A DNA stretch of 64,000 nt from Zygnema cylindricum (GCA_037447655.1 JBBHKE010001460.1:83063-147062), one strand, 5' to 3'. Shown: positions 20,689-31,843, counted from the stretch's first letter. Notes: a model not told the origin generated them from the sequence alone. Program-made: numbers and translations.

Positions 20689-22744
20689 AGGTCCTCAGAG
20701 TAGGCAGCTCACACTAAGCCTCTAAGATAACCCTGACCCCTTTGTTATTCAGCAAGTATAACTGCCACCCTGATGGATAAAAACACTGACCACCTTCACC
20801 CGTGTGAAGGCAAGACTACCATGAGTCTATAGCAAAAAGAATCTCTGAATTTCCTCCCCTGTGCAGTAAGTTATAGAGGGTCAAAGTTGACCTTTTGTAT
20901 AGAAGCTCTCTTGGAGAGAGGGTCCTATCTACCAAATTTTTCTAAGTCCTTTCTCTCTCTAAAACTCTATCTACTGACGTACAGGACCAATAATATTATT
21001 GTGCCGTATAGAAAGGTACAGGTGCCGGTGTACTTTCTGTACGGACATTGTACGACATGGCCAAAAAAGCGACACATGTTATATCCGGATTTGTTTCTGT
21101 AATCCCTATAGATGCCAAAATCCAATGTCATGGTGCCACGTGTCATCGAATGTGGCGATGACCACAAACCGCCAAAATCCTCTTCTGCGATCTCGGCATT
21201 CATTTTGGTCATCCGATTAAAAGCAGATTTCAATCTTAGCCGTCATAAATAAATGCACGCTTATCGTTTTGCTATCGAAACAAATGCGCGGTACTTGTTT
21301 CTTCTCATACCTTAATCCGTATTTTTTATAACCCAATCTATGTTTCTAGTAAATAGTTACCATTAAATGAATTATTCGACGTGGAAACATTTACAGATTT
21401 ATCAAACCCTATATGACGTAACACAAGTTTAGACTAAACTGTTGAAATAAGTAGTTTTTGTATTTTCTAGGTCTAAAATAAATTAGCGGAAACATATATA
21501 GAAAATGATGGCAGCCTGCCTCCATCTCTTCTCTCTTTCCCCCATACTTGTTGTAGTCACCGAAGGAGAGAGAGAGTGATGGAGCCATGGTTGCATCAGC
21601 TCCATAGGAAGGACTAAAGAGTGACTAAAGTCACTCTCAACAAAAGGTTGAGTCCGGCAGGACTCGAACCCCCGACCAGTAGAGCGCGGCGTAGCCGTTA
21701 GCTCTAACCAGTCTGTCGTAAAAGTCCGTTAGATGATATAGGGTTTCATTTATATTTAAACTATTGTATTACACTGAAATGATTTAACTGAAATATAGAC
21801 GAAACGAATATAGAACTTGTTAAGGTTTAGTGCGAACGTCATTTTGCACGAAACAAATGAAACGGACATTTGTTTTAAACGGTCGACATTTAATGTCGGA
21901 TTTAATCCAACGGCGCACGTCATCGCCGAGATCGCGGAATGGTCACTTTGGATTTTATGGACGTGGCATGACGTGGCGCCGAGTGGAAGGATGACATTTG
22001 GTCGCGAGAATTTCGGAGAATATACGAACGAGTGGAAAAGTGACACGCGTCCACTCAGTAGCCTTGTCGTACACCGGCCGTACAGAAAGGACATCGGCCC
22101 TTGTACCTTTCTGTACTTTACAATAATATGATTGGTTCGTACTTTAATAGATAGGGGTTGTGAGAGAGATTTAGGACTTAGGAAATTTTGGTAGATAGAC
22201 ACCTCTCTCTCTAAAAGAGCCTTGTATAAATTGGCATTTTTGCCGGCTCATAACTTATCGGTTGGTTGGCCGTTTTCTGTGATTCTTTTTGCTACGGACT
22301 CAAGGGAGTCCAGGCTACACAGGTGCAGTCAAATTGTTAGTTTGCCTTCTTGGGCAGCAGTGGTTGTGGCTTAAAGTGGGTTAGTTAAATACTATCTAGA
22401 GGCTTCATGTATTTTGTGGTCCAATGGAGGACACAGAATTGCATAAACGGCTAAAGCTACAAGCTATCGGCAGCTTGACGGAAGGTAGGTACCAGGATCA
22501 AATCCTGGGGCCGACAGGTACCTTTTTAGTAAATCAATTAATCTACTACCCGTATATGTACTAATCTACAACCCTTAAATCTTTGGATAGCATAGGCAGC
22601 AATGGCTCTATCTTCCTCTCTAACTTTCAAATACTGCAACAAGTGTGGGAGTTGAAGAGAGGAGTTAGAGGCATATTGCCTCGGCTTTTTTTCTACATTA
22701 TATTTTAGACCTAGAAAATACTAAAAGAACCATCAATTTCTTCA
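20669..22744 (-). repeat. Cop1-d 5' LTR containing a Cop7 solo LTR
   Basis: On the minus strand it begins TGAAGAAATTGATGG (at 22744) and ends CACAGTTACA (at 20669). It matches Cop1-b's 3' LTR closely. It is split by the Cop7 insertion at 21440-22443. Without the insertion and its duplicated 5 bp it is about 1067 bp, in line with the other LTRs. The tRNA-like unit is at 22446-22525. Confidence 0.85.
21440..22443 (+). mobile_element. Cop7 solo LTR with 5-bp target duplication
   Basis: 1004 bp, TGTTGAAATAAG to ACAGAATTGCA, flanked by TAAAC at 21435-21439 and 22444-22448. It is a relative of the Cop1 LTR (shared opening block, GTAC-rich segment near 22070-22145, a tRNA-like unit at 21650-21725). 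It ends ATGGAGGACACAGAATTGCA, that is a Gag start 20 bases before the LTR end. No internal region remains, so it arose by LTR-LTR recombination. Confidence 0.9.
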
Positions 22745-22769
22745 CATGCTTATTGGAATGGCGCACCAG

Positions 22770-23303
22770 AGGTTTGTTCTTTTGACTAGTTAGGTTATTA
22801 GAGTAGATAGAGTACGGCTGGTATGCCTCCGTACTCTGAGTATAACTTGCAGGACTTAGATTATTTTATGTATCGCAGTCAAGTTAATCAAAGTAAAGGC
22901 AGACTGTTTTCTGCATCTTTGACCTGTTGGTGTGATCACTCTGATTGGTGCTTTCATGTGAAACTTTGTGGAGTTATTCTATGATATAGAATATATATAT
23001 ATGTTTGAAGTTTCATTGTATTCCAGTATCTCTGTAAGATTCTGTAAACAGTCTAAGTGGTTAGTTTGTGAAGCTGTCAACTACATTTGGGAAACTCAGG
23101 AGCTTATATCTTCTAGATGCCTTGGTGGATTTGGTTGTAACTTTCGGATTTTATATAAGATATGGTATACTGCATATTGGTACAGTTTGAGATCATTTTG
23201 TTTATTGTGGAGTAATCTGTGTCGTCTGAAACACAGCTGTTTTTGAGGTAGTCAGTGGGTGTTTCCGTGAGTAATCCATGGCTGAAATAGGCTATGGACA
23301 ACA
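22770..23303 (+). repeat. Cop2 LTR fragment, 3' part
   Basis: Matches the minus-strand Cop2 LTR copies at 367-900 and 3426-3950 up to the exact LTR end ...CTATGGACAACA at 23303. The 5' part is missing. It carries the Gag start (MAEIGYGQ). Instead of copia gag, Ty3/gypsy RT sequence follows at 23304. A 25-base stretch of unknown origin (22745-22769) separates it from Cop1-d. Confidence 0.8.
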
Positions 23304-24060
23304 AGCTAGACCCACAGCAGAAGGCCCGGCTCTCGAAGTTGCTAGAGGAAAATTGGCACGTGTTCTCGTGATCAAACACACATGTAGGGATCTATAAGGG
23401 GATCCCTTTTCGCATTGACCTGCTCGACGAGACGGCTACTGTTTGGCAAAAACATTACCCTCTCAGCTTCAAGGAGAAGGAGTTTATCACCGCAAAGGTG
23501 GAGACTTTGGTGGACGCAGGGCTGGTGCAGAAAAGTACAGGGCTATATGGGTTTGCCTCTCCAACAGTTCTTTCGCAAAAGATAGACTCATCCAAGAAAA
23601 CGGTAGATTTCCGGATGTGTGGAGACTATTGGATGCTCAACGCGGCAACTGTCTCCGACCGTCATGCCATGACCACCCCAGAAGAGATCTTTGACTCTCT
23701 TGCTAGCGCCAACATTTACTCTACGTTGGATATGAAGAATGGGTTCCACTAGATTGCAATGGAGCTGAAGCACCGAGAAAAGATCGCTTTTTGGGTCGGA
23801 TCTAGGTTGTATGAATGGTTGTACATGCCATTTGGCCTCAAAAATGCACTTCCCAAATTCCAACGGGCCATAGACAAGGCCCTCCTGAGAATCGATTGCC
23901 CACAGTGTTACATCGACGATGTGACTATTTTCTCCAAGACATTCGAGGAACACTTGGAGCATATACAGATCGTTCTACGGGCTCTCTAAGCAGCGGGCTT
24001 GAAGTGTCACCCGGGGAAGGGCATTTTTGGGGTGCAAAAAATCATTTATCTGGGTCATGA
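23304..24060 (+). pseudogene. Ty3/gypsy reverse transcriptase
   Basis: The frame starts KLDPQQKARLSKLLEENWHV (N-terminal RT flank of gypsy pol), stops at TGA, and continues LVDAGLVQKSTGLYGFASPT, DFRMCGDYWMLNAATVSDRH (usually DYR.LN). After IYSTLDMKNGFH comes a TAG at 23750-23752 where the family has Gln. 23759-23989 gives YMPFGLKNALPKFQRAID and the catalytic YIDDVTIFS, then EEHLEHI. The rest (GLKCHPGKGIFGVQKIIYLG) is in another frame. Gag and protease are absent upstream. It is a decayed fragment joined to the Cop2 LTR. Confidence 0.88.
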
Positions 24061-24800
24061 GGTGACTCCTGGGACAGTGGGTCCCCACATGGCTAAGGTG
24101 GCAGCCGTTGACGCCCTTCCACCCCGTAGGACAATTCTGCTCTTCGCACTTTCCTAGGACTAGCCAACTATTACCGGAGGTTTATTCCCGAATTCAGTCG
24201 CCACGGCCAGCCATTGAATCAATTATTGCGAAAGGACTAGGAGTGGCTGTGGGCGGAAGAACAATAGACTGCTTTTTAATTCGTGAAAGTTTCCCTCAAG
24301 GAGCATCCTGTGCCTTAAATGCCCGATCACCAGCGGCCTTTCCTCCTTTATCGTGAATAGAGCAGGTTCCGATAGGGAGCAGTTTTGGCTCAATTGGACA
24401 ATGCACAGGCTGAGTACGTAGTGGCCTACGCAAGCCGGAGTTATAACAAAGCCGAGGGGAATTACAGCAGTTACCATAGGGAATTACTTGAGGCGGTGTG
24501 AGCCATCCAGCATTTCAGGCCTTACCTCTATGGAGTACACTTCACCTTTATTACGGTTCACCAACCCCTCAAATGGATAATGGAAAACAGTAAGTTGACC
24601 AGCAAGCTGGCCAGATGGGTTCTCATCTTGCAGGAATACGACTTCAACATTATCCATCGAGCCGGGGAAATCCATGGGAATGCAGACAGACTCAGCATGA
24701 ATCCAAACCCTTCCACCACAAACTCCACAGGGGCGCGGCACGATGAAGACCCCGAGCTCAACCTACGACATTTCAGGGCTTCCTTTGCATTTATTTGGCT
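24061..24800 (+). pseudogene. Ty3/gypsy RT connection and RNase H
   Basis: Broken frames carry the RT-RNase H link. 24370-24560 reads ASRSYNKAEGNYSSYHRELL and, after a TGA at 24499-24501 replacing a Trp codon, AIQHFRPYLYGVHFTFIT. 24580-24741 reads KLARWVLILQEYDFNIIHRA and ADRLSMNPNPS, the typical end of gypsy RNase H (D.LSR.P). The first catalytic Asp of RNase H is not in an open frame. Inactive. Confidence 0.8.
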
Positions 24801-26305
24801 GCCGCGAGCTGAAGGGGAACTGTCAACTTTTGCTGCAGACGTGGAGGGGCAGGCTCCCATTGGAGTCGGCCGCAAGGATATTTGGAATCACCTCGATTCC
24901 TTTGGGTCTATCCAGCAAGGTTCCCCTCTTCCCCACCTGGCCCGAATTCACTTGTCCCGGGTTTATACCCGGATGGCGGCGTATAAATGGGACCAAGGCA
25001 TTGTTCTCAGAAATGGGTCGATGGTACGAGGAAAGTAGTTCCTCCTCCGCCACATCGTGAAACCCTCATTGTTTGTCTTCACCAGCAATGCAAGCACTTC
25101 AGACAGAAACGTACCACCTCATTGGTCACACGGTCGTATTGGAAACATGGGTGCGGGCCCAGGTCAATCGTGTAATGCAGACGTGTCCTTCTTGTGACCA
25201 GGTGAAAGTTGCTTTTGACAAAAAGGGTGGAAGTGAACTTCACTCCCTCCCCATCCGAGGGATGTTTTACACATGGTTATTGGATCTACTTGGATCACTT
25301 CCCACCAGCCGGAGGGGAAACAGTTTTTTATTGGTAATGATTGAACACTTCTCCAAATGGATTAAACTAGTGGTTCTCCCTCGTAAGGAATCAAAAGCAA
25401 TCGCAGACGCATTCTTGCAAAGGGTGTTATCCTAATTTGGAGCACTGGCCGAAGTTTTGACTGATCAAGGGTCTGAGTTTGCCGTAGAATTTTCTAACCT
25501 TCTCAAGAAGTGCCTCATTGACCACCGGTTGACCAGCCAAGACCAACCCCATGCCGACGGTTTGGCCGAAAGTTGCGTATAGACACTGAAGCGATCACTA
25601 CGGAAATATGTACTGGAAGAGGATTTAGGGGAATTAGACAAACGGGTGCCTTTGATTGCTATGGGATACAGATTCAGTAGGCACGCCTCCCTCCATTCCT
25701 ATAGCCGTTACTTCATTCTCTTCCGCCGACATCCCATCGTTCCTGGAGCTACATCGGCTCAGGCGGTTGAACTTCCGGAGATGGACAACCAGGGGACTGT
25801 GGAGAAGTTGATTGCCGACTCGGCCAAGGTATTTTACCGAGAAATGCTTCTAGCTATGGGCAATTTACAGGCTCCTCAACACAAGAATCAGCTTTGGTAT
25901 TCCCAACGCAGGAGTGGTAATTATGTCCCTCAGCAACGGCGATTCATGCCCGGTGATTTTGTGTATCGCATGCAACAGAAGAAGGAAACTTTGGACATTT
26001 CGTCCAGAAGAGTGATTTTGAAAGTAGTGGAGGTCTCTAACAAAGGGGTTTTGACCTTGGAAGGAAAGGATAGCCGCAAAATTAAGGAGAACCAAATCAA
26101 TGTGGCTCTTTGCCATCTACAAGGGCTAGAGGACGAACCCACTTTCCACCTCACTTACTTTGTCGATCCACCCCCGTGTTCCTCTACCTGCAATATGTCT
26201 TCTTTGCCCCACTTCCTGTCAATGTGTGATCGCTGTCATGAAGGGTGGCATGACTTCTGCCTGCGGCCGACTTGGGAGTCCCGCTCCCAAACTGCAAATC
26301 CGTAG
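24801..26305 (+). pseudogene. Ty3/gypsy integrase with PHD-like C-terminus
   Basis: 24930-25200 holds the zinc-binding region in scrambled frames, ending RAQVNRVMQTCPSCDQVK (CX2C). 25200-25435: catalytic WLLDLLGSLPTSRRGNSF and EHFSKWIKLV. A TAA at 25433-25435 and a TAG at 25580-25582 interrupt VLTDQGSEFAVEFSN and LKRSLRKYVLEEDLG. The open frame 25646-26305 continues with VEKLIADSAKVFYREML and the GPY-like module FMPGDFVYRMQQKK...VILKVVEVSNKGVLTLEGKD. At the end comes CSSTC-x12-CDRCHEGWHDFCLRP, six of the eight ligands of a PHD finger. The last CX2C is absent in frame. Confidence 0.8.
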
Positions 26306-26365
26306 TTCTGTGGGGACAGCGAATTTGGCGGCTAATTTGTCTTAACCTCTTAGTCACGCGGGACT

Positions 26366-26382
26366 AAGAGGGGGGGGGGGGG
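26366..26382 (+). other. Ty3/gypsy polypurine tract
   Basis: AAGAG followed by twelve G residues, then ATT and TGGGGTGG. It is the expected plus-strand primer site before a 3' LTR beginning at about 26386. Confidence 0.7.
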
Positions 26383-26385
26383 ATT

Positions 26386-27545
26386 TGGGGTGGTACGGGG
26401 TACTTTTTCCTCTTTTAACTCGCTCCCTCATTATTACCCATGCATATCCTCGCGGAACGGAGGGATACAGAAGGGCATGGTCACGTATCTGGAATCGCAT
26501 CAGCATTTAAGGTGGATTGCATGTCTTCTATGCACACCTTCTGGGACATCCCCCCTACACCTCCCCTTTTCCAGGACCCCAATGCACTCTATTTCTGGCG
26601 GTGGGCCCTTTTTCCATGTTTTTGAGGCACGCTCCGCAAGCTGGAAAATAGTAGTTTTTAATTGCCATGCGGTTTAGTTTTTGTTTTTATGTTTGTTTTT
26701 CTAGCTTTCAATTTTATGTTTTTTGTGTTGCTTAGCTTTTGTATTTGTTGCTAGTCCTTTTAGGTCTTTCATTTGTTACCTTTAATGGTACATCATGAAT
26801 TGTCATTAGCGTTATTAACGCTAACTCCATCACCCTGAATTTTGACCCTAAAACCTTAAATAGAGTAAATAGCTCTAAATTTTCCTTTTTATTATTTAAG
26901 TTATTTTTGAATTTCGCGTTAACAACTCTAATACAGTGTCGTTTTAAATTGTGTGGCGTACGGTCTGTGTCTGATCTTGCAAAACTATAATTTATTAAGT
27001 TAAAACGTACAGAAAAATATTTAATTCACGGCGTTATCATGTAAATGCATTTTCACAAACCGCCTAGTGCAAATGTCATAATGACGCGAAAATGTATTTT
27101 TTGTCAGATTCAAATAGGGAACCTAATTATGTAGAGATATTCAACACGGATAGCTATTACGGAAATAAACCCAAATTTGAGTCATTAAATAAATAATAGT
27201 TAAATTAGAGTTATTTTTTTTTTTAGAAATCGAATAAACTCAAATTAGAATTAATAACACTAATTATTTCTTTACGCTAATTAGGATTCACGGTCTAGTC
27301 AACAATTTTCCATTTCAACCCTAGTTGTTCTATTCTTACAGATTTTGAATTTTTTATAATTTTTACGTAGTATTTGTGACTTTCGTACTGTTCATTAGTT
27401 TTCCAAGTATGATGTACCAAAACGTACAGAAACCGTCCCCTAAACCGTAATTAGTCCTTAAAAAATCCTAGAACGTACGAGAAACAAACAAAAATGTACG
27501 GCATTGTACGAAAGGTGCACCCTAAAAAACGAAAGAGAACGGATT
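26386..27545 (+). repeat. Putative Ty3/gypsy 3' LTR and unassigned sequence
   Basis: It begins TGGGGTGGTACGGGG right after the purine tract. No second LTR copy exists in the window to fix its end. After about 26690 the sequence becomes AT-rich and no gene, repeat unit or RNA is recognised up to the Cop8 LTR. Short open frames at 26390-26677 have no recognisable features. Confidence 0.45.
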
Positions 27546-27549
27546 GAAA

Positions 27550-28300
27550 TTCTATGGGCTCCATTGCCACACAGAATTCGCAGATCGATAAAAGCTAATC
27601 TAGATAGTGCCAACTCCAAGTTTATATAAACCCAAATGATTGACCCTTTGACAATCAAAATCCCATTACAAGTTAACCCTTGTGAAATAAGACTTTCTGT
27701 GTGCTTAGTTCCACCGTAGAATGCAAAGTTAGAATATGAGTTTTAGAAAACATTCCCCACTTTGACTTTCCCTTAAAAATGCAGCCACCGTGGCAAGCAA
27801 ACACTCTGACCAACTACACCCATGTGTAGTTGGACTCCCTTAAATTCGCGACAAAAAGAATCACTGAATTTGGTCAACTGAGTTGATAGTTATAGCTACT
27901 CAAATTGAGCCTTTTATACAAAGGGTGCTCTCAGAGAGAGGCGGCTATCTACCAAAAATTCTAAGTCCTAAAACCCCTCATAGCCCCTCTAGACCAATCA
28001 GATTACGGCACACTACATAATATATATCTAAAGTACGGTAGTTGCCGTACTTTATGTATGGAATTACGCGGCACCACTCTCAATCTGCCACGTGGCGAAA
28101 AAGTCGTCCTCGTTTTGTCCTTTTCTTCTCAGGCTTCTATAGGATGATGCCATGTGTCATTTTGCCTTGCCGAATTAATCTTTGTTGACCGTTGAATTTC
28201 AATTGTCGTCGTTCCGTGTTGACCATTGAAATTCTACGTCAACACGGAACCAATCATACGACTCTACGAGGTACAAGTTACAGGCCAATCTTATGACTTT
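27550..28300 (-). repeat. Cop8 LTR (minus orientation)
   Basis: On the minus strand 27560-27990 matches the fragment at 16020-16401 (TTTGCATTCTACGGTGG, GGGTCAATCATTTGGG, GCACTATCTAGATTAGC). It ends ATGGAGCCCATAGAATTTCA, so the Gag start codon again lies 20 bases before the end. The upstream part holds the GTAC block (28030-28060) and the CCACGTGGC-type segment of Cop1-like LTRs. The start is unclear, and part of it seems repeated at 28300-28400. No internal region follows, so it is probably solo or truncated. Confidence 0.65.
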
Positions 28301-28399
28301 ACCGTAGAAGAAACTATAGGCGCCAAAGTACTTTCGGTACGGTCCTTTTACGACATCGCCATAATGTGACATTTGTCACATCTAGAGTTGTCATCTTTC

Positions 28400-29850
28400 T
28401 TTCCAGATATCCCGCGATCCTCTAGGAACTTATAGGGTAGTATTTTAATTAAAAGCAGGTCACGACTTGATTTCAGTGCAAATGTGAAGATGAGCTGGAA
28501 GTGGGTCGCGATGATAATACTGGCAAATCGCCGTATCTTTAAAGTTCAAATATGTTGCAAAATGTATTTGAGTTTTTGCCCATTTTTCGTACGGCGTAAT
28601 ATTTTCAACTACGAAGTCCCATTTTCTGTGTAAACGACGGAAAAAAACCCTTACTCGAACACATGGGGACACGCCCTTAGTACGCCCCATGATATGAGAT
28701 CCTTTCAACCAGTCACAACTCGCAGTGTTGCCTAAAGCAACAAAATATATGGGTTTTCTGTACGGCGTTTCTACGCGTATGAAAAGTTTGATTGGATTAC
28801 TGTATTGTAGCTTCCAAATTTGAGCGAATCATTTACTACTTTGGACGCCAGAAATCGTTTACTACTTTGGACGCCAAAAATCGTTTCTCAAAAATTCAGA
28901 GGCGATTTACATAAACCTCAAATTTTAGGTCGCTCCCGCAAATTTCACGCGTAACCACGTGGTTGGCCCGTTTGCTAGGCGACTATCGCAATCTTTGGGC
29001 TTTCTCGATACACCGCCAATCGTTATTATTGTTGTGTACACTAATTTCGTCCCGCTTTTTTTTTTTATTCTCCATTAGTTTAGTTCGTTCTATTTTTTTC
29101 TTTATTCTATTTAGGGTCATTTTCATTACGTTGTCTCTTAAATAGAGTTGTGTACAGTTAGTGTCAGACCGTACATAAATGTACCTTTTTAAGTTAAAAA
29201 TTACAATAAATGAGTTTTACTAACCGCAGACGCATGAGAATGTGAGTTCTTTAAAGGAAAAAGAATCAAGTCATAAAAAATCTCGTTCCCACATATTCGT
29301 CCGACAGCCGAGTTTCGACCTTGCGAATGTACGATTTGTGTATGATTTGTCAGATTTTGTACGGAGACCTATATTAGTGTAAGCATAATTGCGACCGACA
29401 TTTTTTTTTTCAAATATCCAAATTACCATAATCAAACAATTAGAATGTATGATTTTTTCCAAAATTTTCAAATTCTTAAATAGCGTACACCACTGTAATT
29501 ATTATTATATGCTAATCAAACTCCCACGCTAATAACGATTGGCGGTGTACCTTCAATGGTTGCCAATAATCATAGATGTCCTATCCGTACGGATTTGGAC
29601 TTTTTTCCGATTACTACGTAGTATTCGCTTGTTTTGTAAGATTTGTAAAATTCGTACGTCACATACTGTACGAAAATTGTACGGACATTTTTTAAAAAAG
29701 AGACGTTGGTTTATTTTCGCGCGCGAATTTTAATCTATCCTCAACTCCTCCTTCACAACGAATCCGCCATTGGAAATGCCATAAAAGCGGCCATTAAACC
29801 TGTCATTGAAGCCACCCTTCAAGTTTCCACGAGCCTAAAATAGAAGCATC
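28400..29850. other. Gene-free AT-rich stretch
   Basis: No coding region, RNA gene or ordered repeat was recognised. There are many scattered CGTAC/GTACG words (for example 29320-29365 and 29580-29690) and a short direct repeat at 28833-28880 (TTTACTACTTTGGACGCCA twice). Confidence 0.5.
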
Positions 29851-29851
29851 C

Positions 29852-30413
29852 ATGCCTAGGCCACGAGGTATCGAGTGGGAGCGCGTTAAGCCTTCAGAAG
29901 GAGATGAAACTCTGAGACCTCCATTGGCCCTCAGAGTATGCAGATCCAAAAGAAGCTAATCTAGATAGTGCCGACTCCAAGTTAATATAAACCCAAGTGA
30001 CTGACCCCTTGACAGTCAGAACCCCAATACTGCTTGGAAATATTAAAAGTGGGGGCATTAGAGCTTGCATTTTATGTCTGGATGAAGTGCAAGCGGAGTT
30101 AAATGCATCGGAAACCGCAAAATCTTCTCATGGCTGTCAGAAACGTGTCATATCCGATTTGGATGAACTCACTGGATGTCCAAGATCTAGCCAGAGTAGT
30201 AAGGTACAAGGTGTTCAGACCAAAATAAATAGTGTATTCAATATGCATAGCCAAAAAGAGGTGGATGTAGCATGGGCAAAGGCTTTGTTTGCCAATGGTT
30301 TATCGTTTTGGCTATTGGACAACCCATACTTTAAGGCAGCAGTGAAGAAGACCGGGGATATAGGTTCGTATTACAATTACCTCATAGGAATACCATGTGA
30401 AATCGCCTTCTGA
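29852..30413 (+). pseudogene. hAT transposase N-terminus (BED-type finger), interrupted
   Basis: The start MPRPRGIEWERVKPSEGDE at 29852 resembles the opening of a BED zinc finger. The following part (GNIKSGGIRACILCLDEVQA, from about 30034) resembles its second half, with 'GGI.R' and a conserved C. A 130-bp LTR fragment lies between them. The frame then runs to 30413 with ADVAWAKALFANGLSFWLLD-like text (V.VAWAKALFANGL.F), the region before the transposase core, ending with a stop. It is the N-terminal half of the gene at 30421-31843 and no longer in frame with it. Confidence 0.7.
29904..30033 (-). repeat. Cop8 LTR end fragment inside the hAT gene
   Basis: The stretch around TGAGACCTCCATTGG...CTAATCTAGATAGTGCC...TGACCCCTTGACAGTCAG matches the reverse complement of 16275-16401 and of 27590-27660. 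It splits the BED region. Its length is about 130 bp and it shows no LTR start, so it is a partial copy. Confidence 0.65.
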
Positions 30414-30420
30414 GACGAAA

Positions 30421-31843
30421 GCAGCGATCACTACCGATTTTGGCAGGCTACTATGAGACCATAAAAATCACCGGTGCCTCCATCACATCAGACGGTTAGA
30501 CGGTCGTTGACGATATGCCTCTCCTAAACATTCTAGCTGTCACCCCCAAAGGTGACATGTTTCTACAGGGGGAAGACACTCGAGGGAAAATCAAGGATGA
30601 TGAATATGTTTGTCACGTGTTAGAGAAAGGAGTTATTGCGGTGGGGGTCGAACATGTGGTACGAATTCTGACAGATTTTGCTCTTGTGAACAAGGCTGCC
30701 GCCTTGATGCTCGTGGAAAGGTATTCTTCCATCACGTGGACGCCATGTGCTGCCCACGTATTGGACCTAATGTTGGAGGATTGGGGCAAGTTATCATTTA
30801 TTTCCACACCTGTCCGAGAGGCGAAGGAGGTGTTGAAATTTATCATTAATCATCATATAACTACAGCCTTATTTCACAAAATCTCCAAACTTAGGCTTTT
30901 GAAACCTGGAGAGACCAGGTTTGCTACAAATTTCATCATGCTACAAAGGTTTTTACATGTGAAGGATAGCTTGGAGATGTTGATGTTTGATGATGCTTAC
31001 AAACAGTGGTTATCGAAGTCTACATACAAGTTAGAGGGTGCTAAGATTAAAGGCCATATCTTAAACCCTAGGTTTTGGACGAGAGTGACTGAGGCTGTGA
31101 CAGTTTCAAAACCTGTAGTGCGACTGATAAGGGAGTGCGACAAAGGGGGCCCAAACGTGGGGAAGGTTTATCATGGTTTTTACACTATTGGGGAGTTCTT
31201 AGTGAAGTTATCCAGTAATGGAGGAGCACGAAATTACGAAAGCCTGCAGATTTTGGAGGAGCTGAAGGTGTCTTTCAATGACAGATGGGAGATGGCACAT
31301 AGCCCTATATATGCTGCCGGCTTTGTACTCGATCCCGAGTACCAAAGTGATAAGTATGATCAACTTTCAAATGTGAAACTAATGGAAGGTTTTCAAATAA
31401 TGCTCGATAAGATGTTACCAAATGTGGCGGATCAGGCTGCGGCCTACTCCGATTTGTCTAAGTATAAAGGCTTTGAGGGCATATTTGGGAGGGAAGTGAC
31501 AAAAACTTGTGCTAAAGAGATGCCGGAGTGGAAGTGGTGGCAGCAGTTCGGGTCTGTCACCCCTACTTTACAAAGAATAGCAATTAGGATCCTTCCACAA
31601 TGTAAAGTTGCCAGCTCATGTGAGAGGAATTGGTCAACCTATGACAATATTCACTCTAAGAAAAGGAACACGTTGACAGCTAAAAGAGCCAATGATTTGG
31701 TTTGGGTCTTTAGCAATCTCATATTATTACAGAACACTATGGATGTTAGTTATGAAGAGGAAATGGTAGCATGGGAGGAAGAGGAAGGGGAGGTAGGAGA
31801 AGAGGAGTTTGATGAAGACATGTTTGACGTAGATTTGGAGTAA
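30421..31843 (+). pseudogene. hAT-like transposase core (DUF659 and hAT dimerisation)
   Basis: After the motif ITSDG a TAG at 30497-30499 replaces the Trp of 'SDGWT'. The frame is then open from 30515 for 442 aa. DUF659-like part: LLNILAVTPKGDMFLQGEDT, VCHVLEKGVIAVGVEHVVRI, TDFALVNKAAALML and TWTPCAAHVLDLMLEDWGKL. C-terminal dimerisation block: WWQQFGSVTPTLQRIAIRIL, SSCERNWSTYDNIHSKKRN, RANDLVWVFSNL. The protein ends in a very acidic tail (about 30 residues, mostly E and D). Transposases of this type cut and paste hAT elements. The stop, the frameshift at about 30414 and the split finger make this copy inactive. No terminal inverted repeats were identified. Confidence 0.85.

Larger units (their letters stand above)
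16402..22744 (-). mobile_element. Cop1-d copia retrotransposon, 3' end lost
   Basis: Minus-strand element with 5' LTR 20669-22744 (enlarged by a Cop7 solo LTR). The primer site is at 20654-20668 (GGCTATAGGCCCACC on the minus strand). Gag, protease, integrase, RT and most of RNase H run down to 16402. The RNase H frame ends LVADMMT and then enters an LTR fragment, so the 3' LTR is missing. The integrase is the best preserved one of the family. Confidence 0.85.

Noticed and set aside
21650-21725. A functional tRNA gene (good box B, GGTTCGAGTCC)
   Set aside because: It sits at the same place in the LTR as degenerate versions in other copies. The acceptor stem and box A are poor. It is reported as an LTR-borne tRNA-like unit.
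27458-28708. Short open frames at 27458-27658 and 28460-28708
   Set aside because: They overlap an LTR or lie in unassigned AT-rich DNA without motifs.
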